This document shows positions 10,260-21,134 of a DNA stretch of 64,000 nucleotides, piece by piece (position 1 is the first letter of the stretch; every line of letters begins with the position of its first letter). The stretch is from Aristolochia californica (lineage: Eukaryota; Streptophyta; Magnoliopsida; Piperales; Aristolochiaceae). The position numbers and the translations under genes were made by a program. The notes under the pieces are model-generated. The model searched no databases and was not told the DNA's origin. It worked only from the letters and a program-made list of their open reading frames with translations. The stretch spans positions 2,362,501 through 2,426,500 of the forward strand of contig JARWKL010000005.1 of NCBI GenBank assembly GCA_029961685.1, written 5' to 3'.

Positions 10260-11885
10260 TCATCTCCATGCACTTGAAACAACCAGCGGTCTGTTTATCC
10301 AACCAAGATAAAGTGCTCCATCTCTTTCTTCTAATCTATAGTTCTCACAGTAACTCTGCAACAAACTTCTAATGGTGTTGTTCACTAACGAGCTCAGTGG
10401 ATAAGGACTAAACCCTGCCATCATGAAGCGAGCCCGCCACTTCCCCAAAAGCTCATGTCGTTCGACCCTTTCAGCCCCCTCACATGCAATGATGTTAACT
10501 ATATCACGAGCCAAGCAGTGTTGCTCCACACTAATCCTTTCCTTGTTCTCCCTTGGTAGAGTCACATCTATGGACTCAAAGATGGCACTGTAGTAACTAA
10601 GTGTCTCTACAAACCTCGGAAAGAAAGGGGCAGTATTCGTATTAGATTCTTGTTCTACTAGAGTGACTACCTTTGGTGATAAGCTTTTCACCAACCTCAA
10701 GAGCCGATCCCGGTGATTCTCAGTGCTTACACTCTCATCAGGCATATGATGCAATTGAAAAGGAAAGTTAACTGCCAAGGCCTCCCCAGGTCGAACACGC
10801 AAATGCTCCATTTCAACTTCACAGCCTGACATGGCTGCAGCATGGAATTCAAAAGGCACATTGCAAGAATCAGCAAGTCTTGCCAGCCTCTGTCCTACAA
10901 TGTAGAGCCCACCTCCTCGAGCATAGGCAGAATGAGAATCATCAACACCAGTTATGCGTACATGTGGAGGACCACCAGGCCTCGCAGACAGAGCTTGAAT
11001 TAGGGTAATCCATTGGCTTCCCTGAGCAATCTGAAAGTCGATTATGTGGACTCGATCTGCATCCTTCAAAGCTTCAGCAATGGCACCATTGGCTGACATA
11101 TACCCAAATTTGAAGTATGGGCAAACTTCATAAAGTATGTGCATGTAAGAGAGAAGTTCGGAACTTGCTGGCTCCTTGCATTTTAGGGCTTTGTAAATCG
11201 AACTTCCTGAGGAAGCCAACCTTGCAACAAGACCTTCAAGCATATAGGCACCAAGCCGCTGAAGAGGCTCTCCTGAAACCGAAACCATCGGTCTTAATTC
11301 AGCCATCAACCATTCTGCACTAACCATATCATTATCAGAGACAGCTTTTCCACAAGCAATAAGCACCTCTCTTAGATCTCCTCTAATTATCTCCATCAAC
11401 TGTTTCCACTTGTTGGGTATCATTGAGTTAGGACCTGGAGAGGTGCTCTCAAAGTTGTCAACTATGTCAGAATCAGGACCCAACATGACAGTTTCTAATT
11501 CTCTTAGCTTGTGCTGCAAACCATGTACATCCTCAGTAACACAAGACCCACTAACAGGTGAACCGTAATTAATGTCTGGTGAGTGATGTTGGTCTGATGG
11601 ATATGACTGGGACTCTTGTTGTGATGTCGGGCTTCCGCTGGGTGAGAAACTGAGAGATGACGAAGAGTTATACACATTATAGCTACCAGTTGCAGAGGAT
11701 GATTCTACGGTGCAGTGTTGCCCTTGAGAAGTGTGGTTTGCAAAGCTGCCTCCATTGGACACACCATCTGAGTAGATATCCTGGGGCTGACAATATGACT
11801 CTATGTCCTGAACTGGATGAGAATTATGTGCATAATACAAAGCGTGAGACCTGTTTTCATTTCCTTGTCTCTTTGAAGCTTGCAT
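10260..11885 (-). CDS. GRAS-family transcriptional regulator, PAT1/SCL13/CIGR subgroup
   Basis: A single 541-residue open frame with no intron in the coding part. The N-terminal 165 residues are Ser/Tyr/Gln-rich and disordered-looking, with the PAT1-subgroup-like segment LRELETVMLGPDSD (about 127-140). The GRAS domain fills the rest. The leucine heptad region I starts at LREVLIACGKAV (about 171); the VHIID motif is VHIIDFQIAQGSQW (279-292). These are followed by the PFYRE region (FPFQLHHMPDES, then VVTLVEQESNTN and FFPRFVETL) and the SAW region ending LGWINRPLVVSSAWR. Members of this branch are nuclear or cytoplasmic regulators in phytochrome A signalling (PAT1, SCL21, SCL13) and chitin/gibberellin responses (rice CIGR1). 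The start is the only upstream Met in frame, followed by QASKRQ. Length and domain order are normal for the subgroup. Assignment to one ortholog is not possible by eye. Confidence 0.93.
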   Translation of the reverse strand: MQASKRQGNENRSHALYYAHNSHPVQDIESYCQPQDIYSDGVSNGGSFANHTSQGQHCTVESSSATGSYNVYNSSSSLSFSPSGSPTSQQESQSYPSDQHHSPDINYGSPVSGSCVTEDVHGLQHKLRELETVMLGPDSDIVDNFESTSPGPNSMIPNKWKQLMEIIRGDLREVLIACGKAVSDNDMVSAEWLMAELRPMVSVSGEPLQRLGAYMLEGLVARLASSGSSIYKALKCKEPASSELLSYMHILYEVCPYFKFGYMSANGAIAEALKDADRVHIIDFQIAQGSQWITLIQALSARPGGPPHVRITGVDDSHSAYARGGGLYIVGQRLARLADSCNVPFEFHAAAMSGCEVEMEHLRVRPGEALAVNFPFQLHHMPDESVSTENHRDRLLRLVKSLSPKVVTLVEQESNTNTAPFFPRFVETLSYYSAIFESIDVTLPRENKERISVEQHCLARDIVNIIACEGAERVERHELLGKWRARFMMAGFSPYPLSSLVNNTIRSLLQSYCENYRLEERDGALYLGWINRPLVVSSAWR

Positions 11886-14600
11886 TGATGACAGACTGAT
11901 ATGATCTCAACAGAAGGTTGAGATGCAAGCGAGTTGGAAAAAAATTGTTTGGCCTTCCTCAAGCAATATCAATGATCGACTAATGAGAATTGTTCCAATG
12001 CTAGAAGCAACAAGAGCATCCCATATCTCAGTTGAAGTATCACAAAAAGACAAAGAACGCCCTTCAAGCAGTCATTCCACGACTTGATGGCTTTAAATGT
12101 TTAAAAAAGCTGGTGCCGTCTGCATAAAGATTGAAGAAAGTAAGTGAAATCAAGACCTGCCATTATTGTAATATGTGTTGCATTTACAAAACTAAAACGA
12201 AAGATACCAAAGGAAATGGCAAAGAACCACACAACATTTACATACATAATGGAGCTACAAGATAATGCAGGAGGGTGAAGGGGGATGAACGTTGCCAACC
12301 CCAACATACTTGGGAATGGTGACATGGATTTAAACATGCACATGCACCAAAAGTTACATGCAACAGCACTAGGATAGCATAGTTCAATGTCAAAACGCAT
12401 ATGCCAATGACACTGGCTTTTCACTGATATAACCGAGAAGTGTTTTAAAAGAAAAATATTAAACTACTCCCCAGCTTTTCAGAGATATGATAAGAGAATT
12501 GGGAACTACAATAGATTAATAGTTTTTCCATGTTCATGGCTTGACAGAAAGACGACCTACCAGAAATCACAGAAAGCAAAACACAGACAGAAAGAGATGC
12601 TGAATTAACATGCTAATTTTGTAACATATTTTAGGCTCTGTTCAGAAATTCTGTGATGCAGTGCTAGTTGCATTAACAGAATTGAAGGATATAGAATCAG
12701 TGAGTGGGCCAGCTAAATCAGGAGAAAACACGAGAACAGTGACCAAGGAAACAAAAATATTTACTCTGTTTCATTGACAACGTGCATAAATTTCACCAAG
12801 TGACAACAAGGATGGACTAAATTTGAAATGTTGAGAAAGGTTATGCAAGCACAATAATGTCAAAAGTAGATTTTAAATTAAACAGACAAGAAGTATTCTC
12901 TTGATGTGCTATATTCAGCAAGCCAATATATTTCAAACTTTATTCATCCATTAAGTAAAGTTCATAATAAAATGGGAACAAAAGAAAATTATTGGTATCA
13001 AAGAAAGTGTAAATGCAATTCTCAATGGATATGTTCACAAGGGGAAATTTAAAATCAACTTCGAAATAATTCTTCGAATACGGAAGGTTAGTCAATTCTA
13101 GAGCACCTTATCTTGCATTTAACTTTCTTTCTTTTTCGCCCTTATCTATTCAAGAAATATTGCATCTCTTATAATCGATAGCAGCTGAGATTGAATTTGC
13201 TTCCAGTTTCCAACACTTTATGGCCATTGTTCATGAGGCCAGCTCAAGATACTATCTAAACAAGAAGAGAACCAAAGTTGGTAAATTTGATGTAATTATA
13301 AGCAAAGATGATTGCAGAAAATAATACTGACAACACCACAAATATGTGAAGTTGGTTACCATTGCAAATACTTTCCAAGCTTACCCGTGAATACAAGAAA
13401 CTTGGCTCAGTTCCACACAAAACCCGAAGTGTACTCCTAAGTCTAGGATAAAGCAAGTTAATGTCTGTAAGAGGTATTTATTTAAACAAAGAAACTGAAG
13501 GTGGAAAAATACTTGTAGATCCCACAATTTCTATCACGTTAACAGTGGTTATGACTCAAGAAGTTTAGAAATCATGGAACAGGCTAAAGGATCTTCAGTC
13601 AGGACCACCACAAACTATCCCAGATACGGAGGGAACATCAATTTCTAAGACAAGAAGCCCTCAAATCATAAGTCTTGACCTCCACTGCAGAATTTGCCAT
13701 AATTTAAGCATAAGAGAATTACTTCAGAGAAGAAAAAGCCCGCTTGCTATACTTGTGAACCAGAACTATCTAGAACATAATTGACTGACACGTTTCAGAA
13801 AAACAGCAGCTCTTTGGACGGAAAAACCGTAGTGCACAACAAAACATCAATTCAGACCAACCTCGAACCCCTTCAGAGAACAGCGAAATCTAATAAGGAA
13901 GAATTGGTAGGGCTTATTTAGCTGCGAACCAATACTGAGAGAAAAATGAAAATTCGGAAAAATAGAGAAGTCCCAAGAGGCTTCACAAGATCCTACCTAA
14001 AGCCATGTACTCTCAACCAGAATAGTTCAATTCACCATCAAATCCCACCAAAATCATGCCAAGACGAAAACTTCAAACTTTCCAATCATGTAAGTCGTAC
14101 TCTCCAAAGAAGAAGACACAAAAGAGAATTCCAGACCAGATAAATCCTTGCCACTTTCGAATTCCATTACTGAATAATTTCGTTCAAACAAAAAAGCTAC
14201 CGTGTTCTAAAAATAGATTCATCTTTCAGCTCAAACAGAGTCAAAGTACTCCAGAAGACAGCGAACTAGTCAAAGTTAGAAGTAAATCTGTTTCGTCGAA
14301 AAAACTGAACCCAAAAAAAATAATAATAATAAGAGAACAGAGAATTAAGAGGAGAAGACACTAAAACTTTCCGTCAAAGAAACGATTATCACAACAAACA
14401 AATTAAACCGCACCTCCATCTCAGCTCAAACTCAAGCAAGATCCCAAAAACGAACAGCTCAATCAAAAACAAATCTCATACCAGCTTGCACAAGGGACAG
14501 AACCCATATCCATAACATGAAGTTAAAGAATTTCCTGAGGAATTTTAAGGATTGCCGAGGTTACCTCTCAGAGGGTCCTCACTCCTCAGATTTCAGTGCA
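11886..14600 (-). other. Probable 5' UTR with a long intron for the GRAS gene
   Basis: On the minus strand a good donor, GCTG|GTATGAG, lies near 14483. A plausible acceptor, ATATCAG|TCTGTCATCA, lies about 10 bases before the ATG at 11885. Splicing them would remove about 2.6 kb from the leader. 5' UTR introns are common in PAT1-branch GRAS genes. I found no separate gene inside; the short open frames at 13946-14364 and elsewhere are basic, low-complexity and unsupported. Confidence 0.45.
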
Positions 14601-16127
14601 GGTTCAAAGGGAGTCTTCGTGCATTGGTACACCACGGCCACCATTAAAGAAAGAATCAACTGGATGTCCGAGCAAAGAAAGAGTAATTTAACGCCCCCAT
14701 TTCGTGCCAAAACTACCAAACTACCTTTGGATTTTTCTGCATGTCCGAGTTTGTCTAAAAATGATTTTAAATATCTTTAAATGACTAAAATACCCTCAAA
14801 CCCCTAACAACTCATGAAGATGAAATAACTGCCAATCCGGTTAGTAAACCGGTCCACTCTTGTAGGCGGTAGTTTTTCGTACCTAACAGATTGGTCTTTA
14901 GGTGTATTGGCTAGCCGTTGTCACATAGTTCATTGTAAAAATGAGTAAATTAATTCGATTATGTAATTCTATTTTGGTTTTATAATATTTAAATTTTAAG
15001 TACATAAAATTACTTATAATTATATGTATTTATGTTAATAAAAAAATAATTCCAACCTATTATGTGACCAAATAACTTCCTATATCGATAATTTTATTTT
15101 TGTATTTTTTATTTTATTTTTTATAAAAATATAAATAAATAGATAACTCGTTATCAAGTCTTCATATATCTCAACAGTTTTTAATTTAATTTGTGAAATA
15201 AAACAAGGGTTCGTTGGGGTATGATCGGTTGAAACTGCGAAATAGAGCATATTTACGGAAACACTTTTTTTTCCGAGCAAACCATAGCTAAATAATCCTT
15301 ACTACTTGTCGAGCTTAGTTTTTATAAGGGCGTTTCGGTATTTTAAACATGTCGGTAAAATAACTTCTCATGGCTAGGGAAATTGTAATTTGAATATTCA
15401 ATGGGGGCTAGTTTGGACATTTCGAGCCATAAAGAAGAAGGTCATCAGAATACTCCACACCAGGGGCTTATTCGTAGTTTCGAAGCAATCAGGGGGCAGT
15501 TTCCTATTTTATTTGAAAACAGGGGGGATTTGGACGGTGACGGGAAAACTGCCCCACGCGGTTCTGCGAAGCACCGTAACGCTTTCTTGACGTGGATTCG
15601 AGTCCAATGTCTCCTAGTGCACCGGCCTAATTTCCAAACATACCCTCGTCTTTGTTCATAATTACTTATCCATAATTTCCAGCTATTTTGATTATTTGGA
15701 TGCTTAATAAATAATATTATTTTATTAGTCACTTTGATCAATGAGAGAAATTTAAAATAATAAAAAATTATTATAATATAAATTATATATATATATATAT
15801 ATATATACAAAATTGAAAATGTAAATACTAATTTAAAATAATTTCTATATTTAATGACCAATAAAAATCTCATAATTATTACAACCGACCTTTCGAGCAT
15901 ACAAATTAGATAACATAAACTTAAACCCTGAACCCTAAACCCTGAATGTGACATTCATAAATGCAACATGTTTGGGTAATTTTGGAAAAGTGGAAAATAG
16001 AGGAAGCATCCCCCTGGTCACCTGATATGAGTCATTATTTATACATTAAGGGAGGAGAAGGATAGCTTCATCTTCAATCAATATGTTTTGGAATGATATG
16101 GGGAATAAGTATGGTTAAATAGGGTCC

Positions 16128-16130
<3 letters not shown>

Positions 16131-16166
<36 letters not shown>
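16131..16166 (+). repeat. Homopolymer of 36 C residues
   Basis: An uninterrupted C run preceded by gggtccctg. On the minus strand it is a G36 run able to form G-quadruplexes. Read as protein it gives polyglycine, which is not a gene. Runs this long are unstable, so the exact length is uncertain. Confidence 0.95.
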
Positions 16167-16169
<3 letters not shown>

Positions 16170-18258
16170 CAAATCCTTATCTTCTAGACTCTCTTTACAT
16201 GGAAAGTGGGTGTGGCACATGTGGTGATAATTTAGAATCATTATCACTTCATAATAGTCCATTTGTGTCAATTACTAAGTGGAATTTTACATTCTTGTTA
16301 GAATGTTTTTTCTACTAAAAATGGATTAACCTTTTACTTTTGAGATAGGGTACTAATGAGGACCGATTCATATTTAAAAAATATATCCTTATTTTAATGA
16401 CAAATTATATGTCGAGCATATCGAGTTTTGGGGTAGCCAGTTTCAGGTGGGCTACCCCAAAACTCTCTTAGGGTAACTGCAATGAACTCAATATATGGGT
16501 TGACAACATGGGAAATGGTAACTGATACTTTGGGAGTCCACAAGCTTGTTGAAAATCCAAGAAACCTTATTTTAATGAATAATTGGGAGTTCTTTAGGTT
16601 ACTCTTTTTCTTATTTTAAACTTCAACATTGGAAGTGTAAGTTAAAGGGGTGATTCCCAAACTTATAGTTATTTTATATTTCCATTGTCTTTGGAATTGA
16701 CATTTAAATAGCCTCATTTGACCATTTTGGTTGGAGAGCATTTCAACATCAAATGTAGAATATGAGTTAGAGTTTCTTAAGCTATGTCTTAGCATGAGAT
16801 TGAATCAGGATTGTTCTTATCCTCGAAAACTTTTAAAAAAAAAAGACAGTATCGAACTACGCCCGTTACTACTGTTTAAAGAAGCATGGGATTTTATAAT
16901 ATTTTTTTTCTTCGACGATTATGAGCAAAACTTCATCAATTAATTAGTTGTAATCTAACTTTGACCATACAAAATTTAAAGAAAGAAGACCCCTGTCTCA
17001 CTCCCTATAGAGTTGTTGGGTATGATATTCTATGTGTATATGAGATGTAGAATCTTTAAGAGTCAAAAAGATGCATGAAAGGAAAACAACTTTTTTTTGT
17101 CAGCATTGGATGACTTTAACATTAAATGGCCTTAATGGTTATGTCAAGTGTGAGATAAAGAAAAGAGGGGGAGGTTTCTTTCAATATGAGAGAGACATAT
17201 AACTATAGTCTAAATTTTGATAAACAATATCATTCCAATAGCTTTAATAAAACAATTTAGACATGAAAATTAGATAAGGTTGTAAGATTCATGAACACAC
17301 ATTGTCCTTAATAATTGACACATGTCATTGTGGAAATGTGATAAATAACTCCATAAATGATGCCTTTATGATCATACACATATCACCCATGTTGAGTACT
17401 AGGAAAATTGTACATTTGGGACTCTAAGCTCAAAATTACTTCAAATAAGTAGATTTAGGTGTACATTAAACTTGAAACTATCGATTTTTAATTTATGAAA
17501 TAAAAAAAAGTAATTTTTTTATTATTCATTTTTCTATTAATTAAAACATAAATTAAAAAGGAAAAGTTTTTGTTTCAACAATAGAAAACTAGTCAATCAT
17601 AATGAAGTGATAATCGCTTTACTTTCTATTTTAGATATTTTTATTTTTATTTAAAATTCAATAAATATATTAATAATATATATATATAAATTCATTTCGA
17701 GTAAGAAAGACAGTTTTCAGTATAATTCTATATATTCAAAACACATAAATTTTTCCAAACAATCATGCTATTTAGCCAATCGAACTTTCATGTTTTTAGC
17801 ATTTGTACCCACCTTAACATTGGTTCTTTCTTTTTTTGCGGGTATTACCCTTTCTTCTTTGCGAACTTTTTTTACTCCCATTAACATGAAGAAGGAAATA
17901 GGCATTGACACCCATTTCAACTTGAAAGCCACTATTTTGGGTGTCATTGTATAGATAAAGACATGCTTGTGACTATATGGTATTTTGACAAATGCTTCTC
18001 AAGAGACAAATTTAACTTGAAAACGAAATAAATGAAGAGAGTCTTTGGCTTGGAGTAGGCCAATGTCAACCCTAATTATGCCTTTGTTTGTCATTTATGC
18101 CACCAAAATTGGTGGATTATTGACTTTTATGAATAAGTTTTCTCAAAGTCATCTTTAGATTTTACGGAAGAGAATAATGTCTTCTCTCAAATAGTTAAAG
18201 TAGATAAAACAAAATTAATGGCAAGTTGATACATATTCAAAATAATAATAAAAATAAA

Positions 18259-18570
18259 CACTTTGAGACCAATTTTTTATCTGAAAAAATAAATTCTCTT
18301 TGAATAATTTATTTTAAAATTTTGAAAACTTTGAGACATATCCATTTTAGGTCATGATAAGTATTTATTTAATATTTTGAAAATAATATAAAATTAATAA
18401 GTTTCTACATTTGATATAATAAAAATAAATTCTTCTAGACAAACTTTGGATTTGAAAAATAATTATCTTTGACTAATTTAATTTAAAATGTGAAAAAAAA
18501 ATCTTACATATCCATTTTAGGTTACGATAAGTGTTTATTTGATATTTTGAAATTAATATAAAATCAACCA
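18259..18570 (+). repeat. Diverged direct repeat in AT-rich DNA
   Basis: Two copies of about 150 bp (about 18259-18420 and 18435-18570) share catatccattttaggt, gataagt(a/g)tttattt and atattttgaaa words in order. They are adjacent, which suggests an old tandem duplication. Confidence 0.7.
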
Positions 18571-19291
18571 ATTTTTTTCATTCAACATTTATCTTGATCA
18601 CTTATTTCCAATATAAGGGTGAGATATGTGATTTAATAATTTTATAACTATTTATATATATTATATTTTTATTTTCTAAGTAATAAGATAAAATACTTCT
18701 TTCGTATCTTCTTATAAGTTTTTTCTCTCTTGCAACCCTAGTTTGTTGCATTGTCGTGAAAACTTGTTGCATTCTCACTTCAATATAAAAGGTTTTGTTT
18801 CTCTAAGACCTTTTTTTTTTTTTGTCTCCAAATGAAACTCTATATCGAAAGTTCATATAAGATGCCCTCAAAATTGTTTAAAAAATAGGAAAATTGATGG
18901 AAATCCTCTTGACGATCTAGATTTGTATTGGAAATTTTGTTGGGAGCCTAATTTATCTAACTTTGACGCAACCCGAAATTGCCAAAACAATTCACATTGT
19001 AAACTTAGTTATTATTTTATCGACTTATTTTTATTAGTTTGTAGTTCAGAGGATCTTGAGATACTTAAGAGAGCCTACTTACATCAATGGTTTGTGACCC
19101 ACTATTGGGAACTAAATTGTAACATAGAAATCTGATATGGTTTGGTTGATCGGACTTTGATTTAGAATAAGTTGATCATGTGGTCCAAGAAAACTCAATT
19201 GTTGTATATACCACGAATTAGAGCAATTCTCAAATACAACTCTTTTTATAGGACACTTTTTTAAAAATATGGCCTCTTAGATACAATATTT

Positions 19292-19462
19292 TGTATAATT
19301 ATAATTTAATAAACCAATTTCCTTCATCCAACCGATTGTATAATTATAATTTAATAAACCAATTTCCTTCATCCAACCGATAACAATAGATGAATCTAGG
19401 GTTTAGGGTTTAGGGTTTAATAAACTAATTTCCTTCATCTAACCGATAACAATAGATGAATC
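19292..19462 (+). repeat. 45-bp tandem duplications flanking a (TAGGGTT)3 block
   Basis: A 45-bp unit starting tgtataattataatttaata is duplicated at 19292 and 19337. A second 45-bp segment, taataaac(c/t)aatttcctt... to ...agatgaatc, occurs at 19352-19396 and again at 19418-19462 with only two C/T differences. Exactly 21 bases, three units of the plant telomere repeat, sit between these two copies (19397-19417). The arrangement looks like a repaired double-strand break with telomeric filler. Confidence 0.9.
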
Positions 19463-21134
19463 GCCTTCAAAGATTAATTAGAGGGGTTGACAACTTTGTT
19501 ACGTAGAGCTTAAGGCCTCGAAGGAGAGCTTTGACTCGACTTTAGAAAACCCAAATCTACAGGGCATAGAAACTGAGTCGGTTATGGATTTTCTTTTGAA
19601 CTACCATCAAAATTGAGCTTCAGGCACGACACAAGAAGAGGGGGATCCCAAAGCTAACTGAGTTCCATTGCTTCCAATGCTTCCTTATAAGGGATAGAGG
19701 CAAGGAAGGGAAGACACTTGAAAATGGTGGTCAAGATTAGGAGAAATCAATGGTGGGAAATACTCTTTGAAGGCTTAAACCTTAACCACTTGCTTGGCAA
19801 TGTAATTGTGGGCCTGGGTATTTGCTGTGGCTCTGGACTCAGGTGTGAAAACTCAACTATCTGGGCTCACATCTGAATGGTAATGCCCAATGCTTTTTTA
19901 AATGTGAAAACGACAGCCACGTGAGAGAAAGCACCAGGCAAGTTGTCACACAAATGCAGGGCCCACCCACTTTTTTCTTCCAACACCGAACTTGGATAAT
20001 CTCACTTAAGGGCCCATCTCAACAGTCCTAAGGGCCCACTTAAGGGAAAAAACGATCATGAACGTTCATTCCCATGGCTCTACAGCCGGCAGTATCTCGC
20101 ATCAGATCATGTGATAGAGAAAACAATTTCTGTCTTTTTGTTCCAATTTTTTGAAGACGACAAGGATGAATGGATATCAGTGGACATGCATCACCCATCA
20201 CTCCACTGCGCTGGGCCCCATCTCAGAAACAAGTGGGCCCTGTTACGTCAACATTTTCCAACAGGACCATGGCCTCGTTGCATCTTCTTCCCTGCTCAAC
20301 AGGGCTTTCCTCTGGGTGGTTGAAGAGGAGAGATGCTGCGCCTGATATGGCTCTGACTTGAAGAAGATAAAAGCATCATAATCAATGATTGATTTCTACA
20401 TCCACGATCAGAATGGTTATGCGTGAGCACTACGCCGATTCTGTGGACAGATTAATGAAACAAATCCAGGCACACAAACATGATCAAGGAGATGAGATTA
20501 CATTAGTGGACAACTAAAACCCACCACCAGAAAAATAATTGCAGACAAGTCCCATCAAGAGATAGAGAGAGAGAGAGAATAAGAACCACCCAGTTGGTAT
20601 CATTGTGACTAGGCTACTCTTTCATGTAAAATGATTATTTTCATCTGTTTCAATGTTGCAGAGATTCAACTACACTTTTTTTTTTTTTTTTCTCTCTTGA
20701 ACCCTGCATTTTCTTCCACTAACCCAAACTATATTACATAATTTTTTTCTCTTCTTCTAAAAGGATTCACAGACAAGTTTGCTTCTGTGATTACAATAAA
20801 AAACTGTAGAAATTTGTTACAAGTAAGAGCTTCTGTATCTTCTTCTTCTTCTTCTTCTTGACCTTCCTTCTTTCTTCTGTGCTTCTTTGCTTCTTTGCAA
20901 CCTGCTCCCCCTCCAATGGGGGGAGAGAAGGCTGGACTGCTGCTGTTTTCAAATGGGTGTATGGAAACTCGGACAAGGAGGTCGAGTTTTGTTCCAATGG
21001 TAAGTTCGGGAAAAAGAAAAAAAAAAAAAAAAGGAAAAAGTGTTGTATTTTGAAGAGGGGAAATAACTGAATGCATTAGGGCTCTTTGTGCTACCTTTTT
21101 TCTATAATCCTTTCTCCTGTTTACAAAGTAGTCT

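Larger units (their letters stand above)
14601..21134. other. Large AT-rich intergenic region without a supported gene
   Basis: It holds a (TA)n tract near 15786-15808, telomere-like words (15922-15944, 19397-19417), a 36-base C run (16131-16166), direct repeats (18259-18570, 19292-19462), a CT/TTC tract at about 20838-20860 and A/T homopolymers (20674-20690, 21010-21032). Frames at 15401-15661 and 20111-20361 are open but match no family I know. The block 15385-15650 is distinctly GC-richer than its surroundings and could be a fragment of a transposable element or a leader sequence. Confidence 0.5.

Noticed and set aside
14056..14364. Basic 102-residue frame inside the GRAS leader intron
   Set aside because: Lys/Arg-rich composition arises from A-rich DNA; no domain or conservation signal.
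16074..16271. Minus-strand frame with a glycine run
   Set aside because: Produced by the 36-base C homopolymer.
20111..20361. Three overlapping plus-strand frames
   Set aside because: All three frames are open only because the block is GC-richer; no conserved motif is seen and none has splice partners I can support.
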